Program-made: the position numbers and the translations under genes
Shown: in pieces, positions 38,000-47,404 of the stretch
Layout: the number at the start of each line of letters is the position of its first letter
Position numbering within the stretch: the first letter of the stretch is position 1
Assembly: GCA_022414725.1 (NCBI GenBank)
Contig: CM039467.1
Coordinates: 6,937,101 to 7,001,100 of the forward strand
Length of the DNA: 64,000 nucleotides
Reading direction: 5' to 3'
Source: Microglena sp. YARC
Taxonomy: Eukaryota; Chlorophyta; Chlorophyceae; Chlamydomonadales; Chlamydomonadaceae
Notes under the pieces: generated by a model
Database searches by the model: none
Told to the model about the DNA's origin: nothing
Seen by the model: only the letters and a program-made list of their open reading frames with translations

Positions 38000-40180
38000 A
38001 TGCAACTTCCGCGAGGGCCTCCCGCTAATTTTGAGAAACTCCACGACAAGAATGGAGAATCTTGGACGCGCGGGATGCGCAGTGTCATTATAAGCAATGG
38101 CTGCGACCGTGTCCTTCCTAAGGAGGACCCGGGTCCTCTTGATGATTGGCTAGACGTCTGTGCACCAGCTGCCTCTGCTAGCGGTCATGAGAGTCCTTCC
38201 GCCATCGTGGAAGTGACCCCCCCCAATCAATCCTCCACCTTTACGGCTCCTTCTGCTACTGTCCGACGTCTCTCTCCTGAGATTGAGGACGTTCTGATGC
38301 GACTCTGCTGTGTTTCCACTCAGATTATCCAGTACGCAGGGGCGCCTCCACCTCCTGATGCCCGTTTTGACTACGACTATCAAAAACTTGCTCGTCATCG
38401 CCGTGCAGATGGCTATGCTGATGACTCTGATGATGGTGATGAAGATCTGCAGAGTGCTATGAGTGGTGACTTCGGTGGAGTCACTCCTTCCACTGCTACT
38501 CGAGTGTTCAATTCTACCGTCTCTCCTGTGTATGAGCCTCTGTCGGCACCTGCTCTTGCGCCTTCCCCGGAGTTTAAGCCTGATACAGTCTCTGCGCCTC
38601 TGCTTGCGCCCCTTCCACCTGTCCACCCGGAGGTGGCCAGGCCGTCTTTGATGCAGAAGTCTGCGTCTTTCACCTTGCCTCCGGACCGAGGTCTGTCTGG
38701 CTACAATACTCGTGCTCGAGAGGCTTCTGCTGCTGCTGCTGGCCGCGCATCCTTTGCTGGCCCTTCGCAGGAGCCCCCTCCACCCCCCCCTCCGCCTGTG
38801 GAGCAGCCCCCTGCTCCTGGCCCTCCGCCATATGTGCCTCCTTCGCTGTCATGCGACTCCTGGGAGCATCTGCTCGATGGCGGACATCCTCTGCGTCTAT
38901 CCTGCAGGAATGCCGTCTTATCCGCCAAGCTCAACATGCTGGGGAATCCTTGGACCGCACTCTGTACGGTAGGCTGGATATGACTGCCACTCAGGCTATG
39001 GTTTGATAGCAAGGGTCGCCCTAGGCCTAGGCGTGTGATGGCTTATTCTGAGCTAGGTCTAGAGTGTCGGGCTTTTCTGGGACCTGTTATGCCAGGGATT
39101 AACTACCCTCCTGCTAATGGTGTGACCTCTGGAGGGGTTGGGCGTAGGAACAGTGACCTGCGAGGTTACCAGTTTGTTAAGGTGCCACTCCCTTTCTGTC
39201 CTGTTCGTCCTGATTTCGAGCTCATTGTGCGTGTTGCGCGTTCCCTAGATCTCATCAGGAACTTAGATGACCAGCGCGCTTATGACGCTGGTCTTGCTGC
39301 TGAGTATTTTCTGGCGATTCGTGAGTCTTTAGCTCCTCGGTGTGCTCCTCCTGCTGCTGGAACTTCGGCCTCTCATGGTGAGTCTAGTGTCGATCCTGCA
39401 CTGTTGGGTTTCAGTGCGCTTACCCTACCCCGCCAAGAGTTCATGATCTTATCCATGATGCTTGCCAACATGACGGATGCCCTAGTCAAGGTGTATACGG
39501 ACTTTGCTTCACCTCGGGATATCTTTTTGCATATCCGGAGGCAGCAGTCCGATGCCCTTGCCTCGCGTGTCCCTCTCTTGCTGAAGGAGTATCATGCTTC
39601 GGCCATGGGCACTCATGAGCAGGTTGACGCTTTCTTTCGTCGGGTTCGCGGTATGTGCACTGACCTGCGCAGTGCTGGGTTTCCGCAGACTCAGCGTCAC
39701 GCCATGGGCATTATAGTTCAAGGTGCGAGTCTGCCCCGGTTCGAAACGCTGCGGATTAAGTATGGTATCCTGATATACAACCAGCAACCTGTTGAGTACT
39801 GGTCCTGTCTAGAGGAATATAGGCAGCTAGATATTCTTAACATAGCGCTCCCTCAGTCGGATTCCAGGCATCCTGGTTGGTCCCGGACCGCTCCTCAGTT
39901 TCCTGCTAATGCTGCATTTCAGCGGCGGCAGAAGACTGGTGGTGGTTCTGGGTCGAACAAGAGGCGCCTGGAATGCACCTGGGGACCATGCCCCCACAAG
40001 GATGGTCACTCGGAGGACCGTTGCTGGACGAAGTTCCCTGCCCTGCGAAGGGTCCCTGGTCGTGCAGAACCAACGCTTCCTTCACCGTTGCCTGCTAACC
40101 TGGCCCTTCCAGGTCACCTTACTCCAAAGCAATTGTCTTCCTTGCAGGCTCAAATTGATGGGTTTGCTATGCAGAAGTAG
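38000..40180 (+). pseudogene. gag: Copia-1 gag, disrupted
   Basis: Sense begins 38 bases after the LTR. The first part (38000-38983, 327 codons) starts ANFEKLHDKNGESWTRGMRS, matching the W-containing N-terminus of copia gag, then a long Pro/Ser/Ala-rich region. Near 38890 sense moves to another frame (ILQECRLIRQAQHAGESLDR) and returns near 39000 to the original frame (WFDSKGRPRPRRVMAYSELG). The second part (39035-40180, 381 codons) has the capsid-like core (RQQSDALASRVPLLLKEYHA, RRVRGMCTDLRSAGFPQTQR) and, at about residues 315-331, a variant knuckle C-x4-C-x5-H-x4-C followed by WTKFP. It ends at TAG (40178-40180) in the same frame as pol. Either two small indels or two sequence errors break it. 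Confidence 0.85.
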
Positions 40181-42316
40181 CAGGTAAGCCCTGTCCTATT
40201 CTCCTGCACCTCTAGGTTCTCAAATGTGTGTAGTCCGAGCCTGTCTGAGGGGGTCTGGCATGTGGATTCTGGAGCTGGAATGTCCATCACAGGTGATAGA
40301 TCTTTGTTCACTGTGTTTGATGTTCCACTGAATCTGCCATCAGTTCGATTTGGTGATGGTGTGGTTCAACGGGCAGTAGGTAAGGGATCCATTGAGTTAT
40401 GTAGTGATTGGTTACCAACACCAATCATTCTAACTAATGTTCTCTACATACCTCACTGTCCGGTGAACCTCCTGTCAGTAAATGCTGTGGCTCATTCTCT
40501 CCACTGCAAGATTTCTTTTGATAGTATTAGTTGCACTGCCACTCAGGGCCCTTCTTTTCTCTGGTCCTTCCCTGCCTCCAGTGATGGTGTTTACAAGTTT
40601 GCATGTAGGCCTTGTTACACCACCAGTGGCTGTTCGTTTGGTGCTGACAATTACCCAGCTTTTGCACTTGATGTTGATGAGGACGGTGGAGTTGTTATCC
40701 CTACCACTCCTGAATGGCTGTGGCATAGGCGGCTGGGTCACCCCGGCTATGATGCCATGCACAGACTTGTCAAGAAGGGTATGGTTAAGAACTTACCCCT
40801 CTCACTCAACCAGGTCCAAAAACTGGCTAAGATCCCTTGTGATGCTTGTCAAAAGGCTAAGGGCAAACGTCTCCCTTTTCCTAAAGCAAGCACTACTCCG
40901 ATCAATGCACCTCTCCAACGCCTTCACTTGGACATCATGGGGCCAGTTCATATTAGAGGTCTGCGTGGGGAGTTTTATATTCTGTGCCTCACAGACCAAC
41001 ACTCTGGCTATGCTGAAGTGTTGTGCTTGAGGACCAGGGATGAAGCTCCCTTAGCAGTTCAGACTATCATCCTCAGATGGATGAATCAGCTGCACGGATT
41101 TGCCTTTAAGTGCCTGAGGTCTGACAGGGCTAAGGAGTTTATAGTAAAGTGGTTTGAGGATTGGCTGATATCGGTTGGGGCAGTGCATGAGTTATCTTTG
41201 GCATACACTGCACAGCAGAATGCAACTGTGGAGAGGTACAATGGGGTCTTACAGTCTATAGCTAGGAGCATCCACCTGGAGTCAAAGCTAACTAAGTCTT
41301 TCTGGCCCTATGCCTTCCTAGCTGCGTGTTACCTTCGTAATCGCTTGCCCAATCAGGGAGATAAGACTCCTCATGAGCTTTTCTTTGGGGTTCAGCCTGA
41401 TGTGTCGATGTTGCGCGTGTTCGGATGCCCTTGCTACGTTACGTTAGTCAATGGGAAGAAGCGCAACAAGCTGGACGAAAGGGCGTTATCTGGTAGACTG
41501 GTTGGGTATTCCCTGGTGAGTAAGGGTTATTTTGTTTGGGTTCCTAAGTTGCGCCAGGTAGTAGAGAGTCGTGATGTACTCTTCTATGAGCAGTTTGATC
41601 ATAACTGTATTCCTGGGCTATCTCCCTATGACGGGTCGCCGTATGTCTCTCGCATCCCTGCCGCTATCAACGGACATATGCCTGTGCCTACGGTTAATTC
41701 CCTTGACCCTTTGCTAACCCCAATTGTCGACCGCTGCCCTGATCATGGGATGACCTTGCGTCCCAGGTCAGGGGCTGATGGTGCTGTATTGTGTGTGAAG
41801 GCACTGGGCGGGCGAGATTCTGCAGTTCTTTCAGATAAAATCTTAGCCGAATCGCAGGGGGTCGCCAGGCCCTCCTCTGCGCCACATTTCGTCGGTGAAG
41901 ATTTAGGATTACGACAGCCTTCGATCATAGTGGTACCTGGATCAGGTCCATTGACTAATAGTCGCCAACCTCCGACCACCTCGGATGGCTCGCGGGTGTC
42001 GTTCATTCAGACGCCTCCTGTCGTCCCTGGTGGATTACTCGGGTCAAGGCCATGTGATGATGTAGCCGTTGCCGATAGTGCAAGTGATGATCTGGAACAC
42101 TGGTCGGGTTCCGATACTGCGTATGGCTGGGGTGTTCCGGTCGACCCAGGCTTCGTTGATATAGAGGCAAATAAGGCCGGCCTGTTCAACCAGGCAGTAG
42201 TTCTGCGCTGGGGGCTATACTACCGGTTACTGCTGATACTGCTGATATCCCCGCTGCTCATGTACAAGTACACTGCTTGTACGTGGGAGCATACATTTCC
42301 ACTTCCACTGAACTGA
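40181..42316 (+). CDS. pol: Copia-1 pol part 1: aspartic protease and integrase
   Basis: Open directly after the gag TAG, without any other stop. Counting from the GTG at 40226: protease D14 in HVDSGAG; integrase zinc site H167-x4-H172 (WHRRLGHPG) and C205-x2-C208 (CDACQKAKGK); catalytic D236 (LHLDIMGP), D300 (LRSDRAKEF) and E336 (NATVERYNG) with the exact D-x35-E spacing; then the copia-type FWPYAF, LRVFGC and GRLVGYSLVSKGY..VESRDV C-terminal marks. It processes the polyprotein and inserts the cDNA. Sense leaves this frame near 42170, in the linker before reverse transcriptase, so the last ~45 codons are spurious. All catalytic residues are present. Confidence 0.92.
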   Translation, partial: QVSPVLFSCTSRFSNVCSPSLSEGVWHVDSGAGMSITGDRSLFTVFDVPLNLPSVRFGDGVVQRAVGKGSIELCSDWLPTPIILTNVLYIPHCPVNLLSVNAVAHSLHCKISFDSISCTATQGPSFLWSFPASSDGVYKFACRPCYTTSGCSFGADNYPAFALDVDEDGGVVIPTTPEWLWHRRLGHPGYDAMHRLVKKGMVKNLPLSLNQVQKLAKIPCDACQKAKGKRLPFPKASTTPINAPLQRLHLDIMGPVHIRGLRGEFYILCLTDQHSGYAEVLCLRTRDEAPLAVQTIILRWMNQLHGFAFKCLRSDRAKEFIVKWFEDWLISVGAVHELSLAYTAQQNATVERYNGVLQSIARSIHLESKLTKSFWPYAFLAACYLRNRLPNQGDKTPHELFFGVQPDVSMLRVFGCPCYVTLVNGKKRNKLDERALSGRLVGYSLVSKGYFVWVPKLRQVVESRDVLFYEQFDHNCIPGLSPYDGSPYVSRIPAAINGHMPVPTVNSLDPLLTPIVDRCPDHGMTLRPRSGADGAVLCVKALGGRDSAVLSDKILAESQGVARPSSAPHFVGEDLGLRQPSIIVVPGSGPLTNSRQPPTTSDGSRVSFIQTPPVVPGGLLGSRPCDDVAVADSASDDLEHWSGSDTAYGWGVPVDPGFVDIEANKAGLFNQAVVLRWGLYYRLLLILLISPLLMYKYTACTWEHTFPLPLN

Positions 42317-43887
42317 CCTTCAAAGCTGCCATGCTTCCCACCAGCCCTGACAGGGATCAATGGCTCCTTGCTATGAAGGATGAGATGGCGTCCCTACATG
42401 CCCATGGCACTTGGGCGCTCACTCCACTGCCTCCTAAACAGAGGGTCCTGTCTGGCAGGTGGTTATTTGTGAAGAAGGTTGGGGTTGATGGTTCTATTCG
42501 CTTCAAGGCACGTTTTGTGGTTCGTGGTTTTCTGCAGCGTCCTGGGTTGGATTTTCATGATGTATATGCCCCCGTTTCTTCTAAAGCAGGTCTGAGGGTG
42601 CTCCTGGCTGCCATCACTCATAGGAAGATGTTTGTTCGGCAGCTGGACATCAAGACTGCATTTCTGAATGCTCCCCTTGAACCTGGTCTGGACCTGTACT
42701 GCCACCAGCCTGAGGGCTTTAAGGTACTTGGTCCTAACGGTGTTCCCCTTGTGTGCAAGCTGATCAAGTCCCTTTATGGTTTGAAACAGGCGCCCAGGGC
42801 TTGGAGTATGGATGTCAAGCGGGTTTTGGTTGCACATGGTTTTATTATGTGCAAAGCGGAACCTGCTCTGTATTTTAGGAGGGATTCTAATGGTGGGTGG
42901 AGCTATGTCCTAACCTATGTTGATGATTTTATCTGTGCTTTTAGTGAGCTGGATAGGTATGTTTTGCTGATCAAGGCTATGGAGAAAGCTGGCTGGAAGG
43001 TCAAAGAGATGGGTGTGCCGGTTCAGTTCCTCTCCTTGGACATGGCTTGTACACTTGACTCTGACGGCAGGTGTGTTCAGATCAACCTCTCCCAGCACTC
43101 CTACATTGTTGATCTGGTGGAGCAGTTTGGTCTGACTGCTGCTGCCAAGCCCAGGTTTGGTGCCCCCATGGACAAGTCCACCGTCACTGACCCACCTGGA
43201 GAACCCCTGTCCTCTAATAGCCAGTACCTCTCTCTTGTTGGTGCTTTGCTATACCTGGCTACTTGCACCAGGCCTGATATTGCCTTTGCTGTGAGCTACC
43301 TGTCCAGGTTTTCTGCTCACCCTACCGTCCCCCTGTGGGGGGCAGCCAAGCGTTTGCTTTTGTATTTGAGGTCACATTCCCACCTGGGACTCACTTACAC
43401 ACACAGCCCTGATTTCTCTTTTACTGTCTTTAGTGACTCATCCTTTGCTGATGATGGGTCTGACAGGAGATCTCAGACTGGCTTTGCTGTCCTGGCTGGA
43501 GGGTGCATAGTGAACTGGATGAGCAAGAGGCAGCCTACAGTTGCCATTAGCTCTTGTGAGGCTGAGTATCAGGCCCTGTCTCAGGCTGCCAGGGAGGTGC
43601 AATGGTTGAAGAAGTTGAGGGTGGATCTGGGTCTGCCTTGTGATTTAGTTACCATTCAGGGTGACAACATAGGGTCTCTGAGATGGGCCAATGACTGGCA
43701 GCTCCTCCCTCGCACCAAGCACATTGATGTTATTCATCACTACATCAAGGAGCTGGTGGAGGACGGTTCACTAGATGTTGCCTATGTTAACACCAAGGAC
43801 AACTGTGCTAACCCCTTCACCAAGCCCCTTGATCCTGCTGTGTTCTGGAGGTTTATGCGGATGCTTGGGATGACCGCTTCTTCTTAG
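42277..43887 (+). CDS. pol: Copia-1 pol part 2: reverse transcriptase and RNase H
   Basis: The frame is open from about 42172 (536 codons from 42277). Copia RVT_2 landmarks in order: DQWLLAMKDEMASLHAHGTW, KARFVVRGFLQRPGLDF, D124 in RQLDIKTAFLN, LIKSLYGLKQAPRAW, YVDD at 214-217 and TRPDIAFAVSYLSRF. RNase H: D387 (FSDSSF), E428 (SSCEAEYQAL), D463 (QGDNIGS) and the KHIDVIHHYI end motif. It stops at TAG 43885-43887. Not in frame with the integrase part: a frame change near 42.17 kb would have to be bypassed or is a mutation/error. The active sites look intact. Confidence 0.93.
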   Translation: MYVGAYISTSTELTFKAAMLPTSPDRDQWLLAMKDEMASLHAHGTWALTPLPPKQRVLSGRWLFVKKVGVDGSIRFKARFVVRGFLQRPGLDFHDVYAPVSSKAGLRVLLAAITHRKMFVRQLDIKTAFLNAPLEPGLDLYCHQPEGFKVLGPNGVPLVCKLIKSLYGLKQAPRAWSMDVKRVLVAHGFIMCKAEPALYFRRDSNGGWSYVLTYVDDFICAFSELDRYVLLIKAMEKAGWKVKEMGVPVQFLSLDMACTLDSDGRCVQINLSQHSYIVDLVEQFGLTAAAKPRFGAPMDKSTVTDPPGEPLSSNSQYLSLVGALLYLATCTRPDIAFAVSYLSRFSAHPTVPLWGAAKRLLLYLRSHSHLGLTYTHSPDFSFTVFSDSSFADDGSDRRSQTGFAVLAGGCIVNWMSKRQPTVAISSCEAEYQALSQAAREVQWLKKLRVDLGLPCDLVTIQGDNIGSLRWANDWQLLPRTKHIDVIHHYIKELVEDGSLDVAYVNTKDNCANPFTKPLDPAVFWRFMRMLGMTASS

Positions 43888-44205
43888 GGTATATAATTTT
43901 TTTTTGTTACATCGGTTTCTTTGGTTATCATTGTATGGCATTAGGTTCCTATTCCCGGATCGGGTTTTCTATACCGTTGTTACCCATCTTTGATATTCGG
44001 TTTTCATCCTTTTCTAACTTGGCAAATTTTGGTTTTTGCCGTGTTTCATTCCTTCCTATAAACCTTTGGGTTTCCATTTGAAGTTCTCTCGAATTTTCGG
44101 AGTTCTTTGATTTTTTTTTTTTTTCAATCTGTTACATATAGTTCTATGTCACCAGTGCCATAGGTGGAGAAGTAGTATTGTATGTCACCTGTGTCATAGG
44201 TGGAG
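43888..44205 (+). other. Copia-1 3' untranslated region and polypurine tract
   Basis: T-rich, non-coding. TGTCACC.GTG.CATAGGTGGAG occurs twice near 44145-44205. The last copy, AGGTGGAG, abuts the LTR start and is the likely polypurine primer. The same AGGTGGAG abuts the Copia-2 3' LTR. Confidence 0.75.
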
Positions 44206-44507
44206 TGTCAGCATGAATTGCGGTGCTCTCACGCGTTTTATGACTTGGTGACTACTTATGTACTTCCTTAGAACTATCGGTCCTGACAGTACTATGTCAG
44301 CTTACTGTTGACTGCGTCATCGGTTCTTCTGACACGCGCTGTCTAACCTGTACCCTGATCAGGTTCCAGGCTACCGCCCCCCTTTCCTCCGCTGGTGTCC
44401 CTTTATGGTTCCACTATCTTTTGTAATAATTATTCTCGTCTCCGCATTTATAGATTGGCGTGCTGCACACACTAAGTCCACTCTCCGGAGTGTTATCCAA
44501 GCTGATA
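44206..44507 (+). repeat. Copia-1 3' LTR
   Basis: 302 bp, identical to the 5' LTR as far as I can read, followed by the target duplication CGGTG. Confidence 0.95.
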
Positions 44508-44545
44508 CGGTGTCAAGTAGACTTTAACATGTAATGTAATGTAAT
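44508..44545 (+). repeat. 3' tail of the interrupted LINE
   Basis: After the CGGTG duplicate comes TCAAGTAGACTTTAACA followed by TGTAATGTAATGTAATATATATATG. Short tandem tails like this are characteristic LINE 3' ends. Confidence 0.65.
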
Positions 44546-44591
44546 ATATATATGCCCCCGTTAAGTGCATCCTGTCCTAACCCGTTTTTCT

Positions 44592-45019
44592 TGGTTACAT
44601 AGCTCCATACCAGGGTACTTCAAATGGCCAAATTGGCCAGCGCTTTAGCGCACTTGAAAACAAAAAATCTGCGCTTTGTAGTGCAAAAAACGCAGAAAAT
44701 GCTTGCTGCGCCCACAGGGGGTTGAAAAAACTGCGCTTAAAGCGCAGAGGGGGTCAAAAAGTCAGCGCTCAAAGGCACAAAAGCGCGCGCTTTGAATTAC
44801 CCTGCTCCATCCAGCAATTTTAATGCTCGACGTCTTTGGTACCGGTAGTTACATAAACCAATGCAATATTATGAAAGCTTTAACTTGTTTACATGCCTAC
44901 AGCCATAATTTTTGATGCTCACCGTCTTTGGTAGTACAAAAACTATTCAAACCGATCGTTTATATTACCACTTTACTACCAAAGACGGCTAGCCGCCAAA
45001 ATTCTGGCTGGAGCCATGC
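44592..45019. mobile_element. Foldback/MITE-like element, host of an inserted MITE
   Basis: The left arm (TACATAGCTCCAT joined across the inserted MITE to CCAGCAATTTTAATGCTCGA and CGTCTTTGGTA, ending about 44841) is the inverted match of the right arm TACCAAAGACGGCTAGCCGC..GGCTGGAGCCATGCAA (about 44974-45019). Arms are about 45 bp. Related arms recur at 46119-46160 and 48386-48425. No transposase is encoded. Confidence 0.65.
44611..44804. mobile_element. hAT-type MITE, copy 1 (194 bp)
   Basis: It starts CAGGGTACTTCAAA and ends TTTGAATTACCCTG, 14-bp inverted ends with one mismatch. Flanks CTCCATAC (44603-44610) and CTCCATCC (44805-44812) form an 8-bp target duplication with one difference. 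CAGGG ends with 8-bp duplications are typical of the hAT superfamily. The interior is full of GCGC(T)..AGCGC words, including CTGCGCTTAAAGCGCAG. Confidence 0.85.
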
Positions 45020-45323
45020 AACACAAGTTAAAGTTTAGAATAACACAAAGCATATCGTGCTATGTGTTCATCCAAGCAGAAACCATAGCATATCGTGAAT
45101 GCTTACACTATGTATTCCCAATTATACAAATTTTAGTCGTGCAAAAACATACGCAGTGCGCCTAATGATTCAAATCCAATGCAATCCAATCAATTGAGTC
45201 GGAGTTACGATCACTGTACAGTTATCATCATTCTCATGACGAGGAGCGAGATAGAGGTCTGGAGGTAGTCGTAACATCACGCCAGTAGACACGAAGTAGC
45301 GATAAAACACTGAGAGCAGACAT

Positions 45324-45518
45324 CAGGGTACTTCAAATTGCCAAATTGGCCAGCGCTTTAGCGCACTTGAAAACAAAAAAACTGCGCTTTGTAGTGCAAA
45401 AAGCGCAAAAATTGCTTGCTGCGCCCACAAGAGGTTGCAAAAAACTGCGCTTAAAGCGCAGAGGGGGTCAAAAAGTCAGCGCTCATAAGTGCAAAAGCGC
45501 GCGCTTTGAATTACCCTG
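45324..45518. mobile_element. hAT-type MITE, copy 2 (195 bp)
   Basis: Same orientation, ends and interior as the copy at 44611, with scattered differences. Flanks GCAGACAT and GTAGCCTG show no convincing duplication. Confidence 0.85.
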
Positions 45519-45544
45519 GTAGCCTGCGTGGCGCATCAGCCCAT

Positions 45545-45705
45545 GGACCTCTGAGCGCTCGATAGCATTTAGCTACTAGCCGCACAGTAGCTACCTGGTG
45601 ACTGACATGGGGCATCGCAACATCGGCCTCAAAGCGCTCAATAGCATTTAGCTACCAGCCACCCAGTAGTTAGCTGGTAGCTGACATGGATAATACAATG
45701 AGAGC
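45545..45705. repeat. Two imperfect copies of an 80-bp repeat
   Basis: GCGCTCGATAGCATTTAGCT and GCGCTCAATAGCATTTAGCT head two units near 45556 and 45637. Each continues with AC.AGCC.CCAGTAG and a GACATGG end. Confidence 0.7.
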
Positions 45706-45837
45706 AGACAAAGAGGGAGATGGTAATAAACCATGGGGGTGAACCATGAACCATGCCTAACTACCGTAACGAAGTCTCGAACTGACACGACAGGACAGCG
45801 GTAGACAAACGAACCCTGTCAAATTAAATCAAATTAC

Positions 45838-46375
45838 CCCGTACGTGCCTTAAGTATTGGCAAGATTAAGTATTGGCAAATGTCATTTCCCCCTAAAAGT
45901 GGGTCTCAGAAAAGCATGGCAAAACTAACTTGGCAAAGGGGTCTATGGCTTTGACTGTCTCAAGCTCAGACTTGAAATCCAGTTGGCAAAGGGTCCTATG
46001 TTATTGTTACATTTCCTTGTAACATGTTCACCAAGTACTATGCCCAAGCTTGCTGTAAAACCAAGCAACAATTCAAATCAGGAGCATTAAACTTGCTAGG
46101 GCTTAGTAGCCAGACAGGTACATGGCTCCAGCCATCCAAATTGCCGGCTGGAGCCATGTAACCAAGTTCAAGGTCAAGTACATGACTACAAATTAGTATA
46201 CCCAAGCTTGCTGAAAATAACATTTAACTTGCGAGGGCTTAGTAGACAGAGTACCATGGTAACCGTAACTTGGCAAAGGCCAACCGCCTGGAGTGGTCTC
46301 AAGCTGGATCTCTAATCCGATTTGGCAAAGGGTCGTTTGCCAAACCGTTTGCCAATACTTAAGGCACATACGGTC
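45838..46375. mobile_element. Foldback element with 23-30-bp inverted ends (about 540 bp)
   Basis: GTACGTGCCTTAAGTATTGGCAA near 45841 is matched inverted by TTGCCAATACTTAAGGCACA near 46352. Inside are two direct copies of an AACTTGGCAAAGG..GTCTCAAGCT..TTGGCAAAGGGTC block and two of CCCAAGCTTGCTG..GGGCTTAGTAG. Non-coding; superfamily unknown. Confidence 0.6.
46119..46160. repeat. 15-bp inverted repeat, collapsed foldback
   Basis: TACATGGCTCCAGCC, a 12-base spacer, then GGCTGGAGCCATGTA. It looks like the two arm tips of the 44592-45019 family joined with the middle deleted. Confidence 0.8.
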
Positions 46376-46590
46376 AATACAATTCAATTAAATTCAATCC
46401 AAACCCGTTCAATACAAAATGTCGATGCCATTATGAGAATTGTTATGATACCCTGGCTGGGACATGATAACTGGTATGGGGGGTAGGTGCTACTTTGTAG
46501 CACTTGTGCTACATAAGGGATTTGGGTGTTTTGAGGATGCAACATAAGAGTCCTTTTTGGATGCCTCCAGTACCCCCATGTAGCACCAAG

Positions 46591-47070
46591 GTCATAGCTT
46601 TCCTTATGAGCTACGAGCATCAGCTTCTAGGCAACTCCCTTAACTGGCTAGTCAGCCAAGCCTGATGCAACCTAGTGCACCTTGAAGCTAACACAACCAA
46701 CTTTCCTGTACTGTTGACATCTAGGGGCCTTGCCTTGCTAGTGGCCAAGGTCATAGCTTTCCTTTTCAGAAAGAGCAGCAGTTTCTAGACAACTCCCTTA
46801 CCTGGCTTGTCAGCCAAACCTGATGCAACCTAGTGCACCTTGAAGCTGACAAAAACAACTTTCCTGTACTGTTGACGTCTTGGGGCCTGGCCTTGCTAGT
46901 GGCCAAGGTCATAGCTTTCCTTTTCAGCAAGAGCATCAGATTCTAGGCAACTCTCTTAACTGGCTAGTCAGCCAAGCTTGATGCAACCTAGTGCACCTCG
47001 AAGCTGACACAACCAAATTCCTGTATTTTTGACATCGTGGGCCTGGCCTTGCTAGTGGCTGGCTCAAGGA
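46591..47070. repeat. 158-bp tandem repeat, three copies
   Basis: GTCATAGCTTTCCTT starts units at 46591, 46750 and 46908. Each continues with CTAGGCAACTCCCTTA-like, GATGCAACCTAGTGCACCT and CTTGCTAGTGGC words. Confidence 0.85.
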
Positions 47071-47141
47071 GCTGCCTAGAAGCCGTGCTTGTAGCTGGAA
47101 AGAAAAGCTATCAATGGCCAAGGTTTTACGTGGATGATCAG

Positions 47142-47300
47142 CCTTCCTATCCCATACCACCACGGTGCTACTTTACTGTCTCGCCTTCCTACCCCATACC
47201 ACCACGGTGCTACATTACTGTCTAGCCTTCCTATCCCATACCACCACGGTGCTACGTTACTGTCTAGCCTTCCTACCCCATTAGCACCACGGGGTGGTGG
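47142..47300. repeat. 42-bp tandem repeat, about four copies
   Basis: GCCTTCCTATCCCATACCAC-type units start at 47142, 47184, 47226 and 47268. Confidence 0.9.
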
Positions 47301-47404
47301 TTGGGCCCGGTGCAAGCAAACGGGCTGGCCCCCTCAACCTCACGCCTCGTAATAAGGAGCAGTATTTTTTATTTTATGGCTACACGGGGCTACATTACTT
47401 GCCT

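Larger units (their letters stand above)
37661..44507 (+). mobile_element. Copia-1, full-length Ty1/copia retrotransposon (6847 bp)
   Basis: Two 302-bp LTRs that read as identical (37661-37962 and 44206-44507) flank gag, protease, integrase, reverse transcriptase and RNase H in copia order. The element is bounded by a perfect 5-bp target duplication CGGTG (37656-37660 and 44508-44512). LTRs begin TGTCAG and end CTGATA, a slightly non-canonical TG..TA. Identical LTRs mean a recent insertion. Despite that, gag carries compensating frame changes at about 38.9-39.0 kb, gag and pol are separated by an in-frame TAG, and pol changes frame near 42.17 kb. Confidence 0.95.

Noticed and set aside
40181..40214. 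Intron between gag and pol of Copia-1 (CAG|GTAAGC .. CACCTCTAG|G)
   Set aside because: The splice-site words are good but the implied intron is only about 32 bases, too short for normal splicing; readthrough or a mutated codon is simpler.
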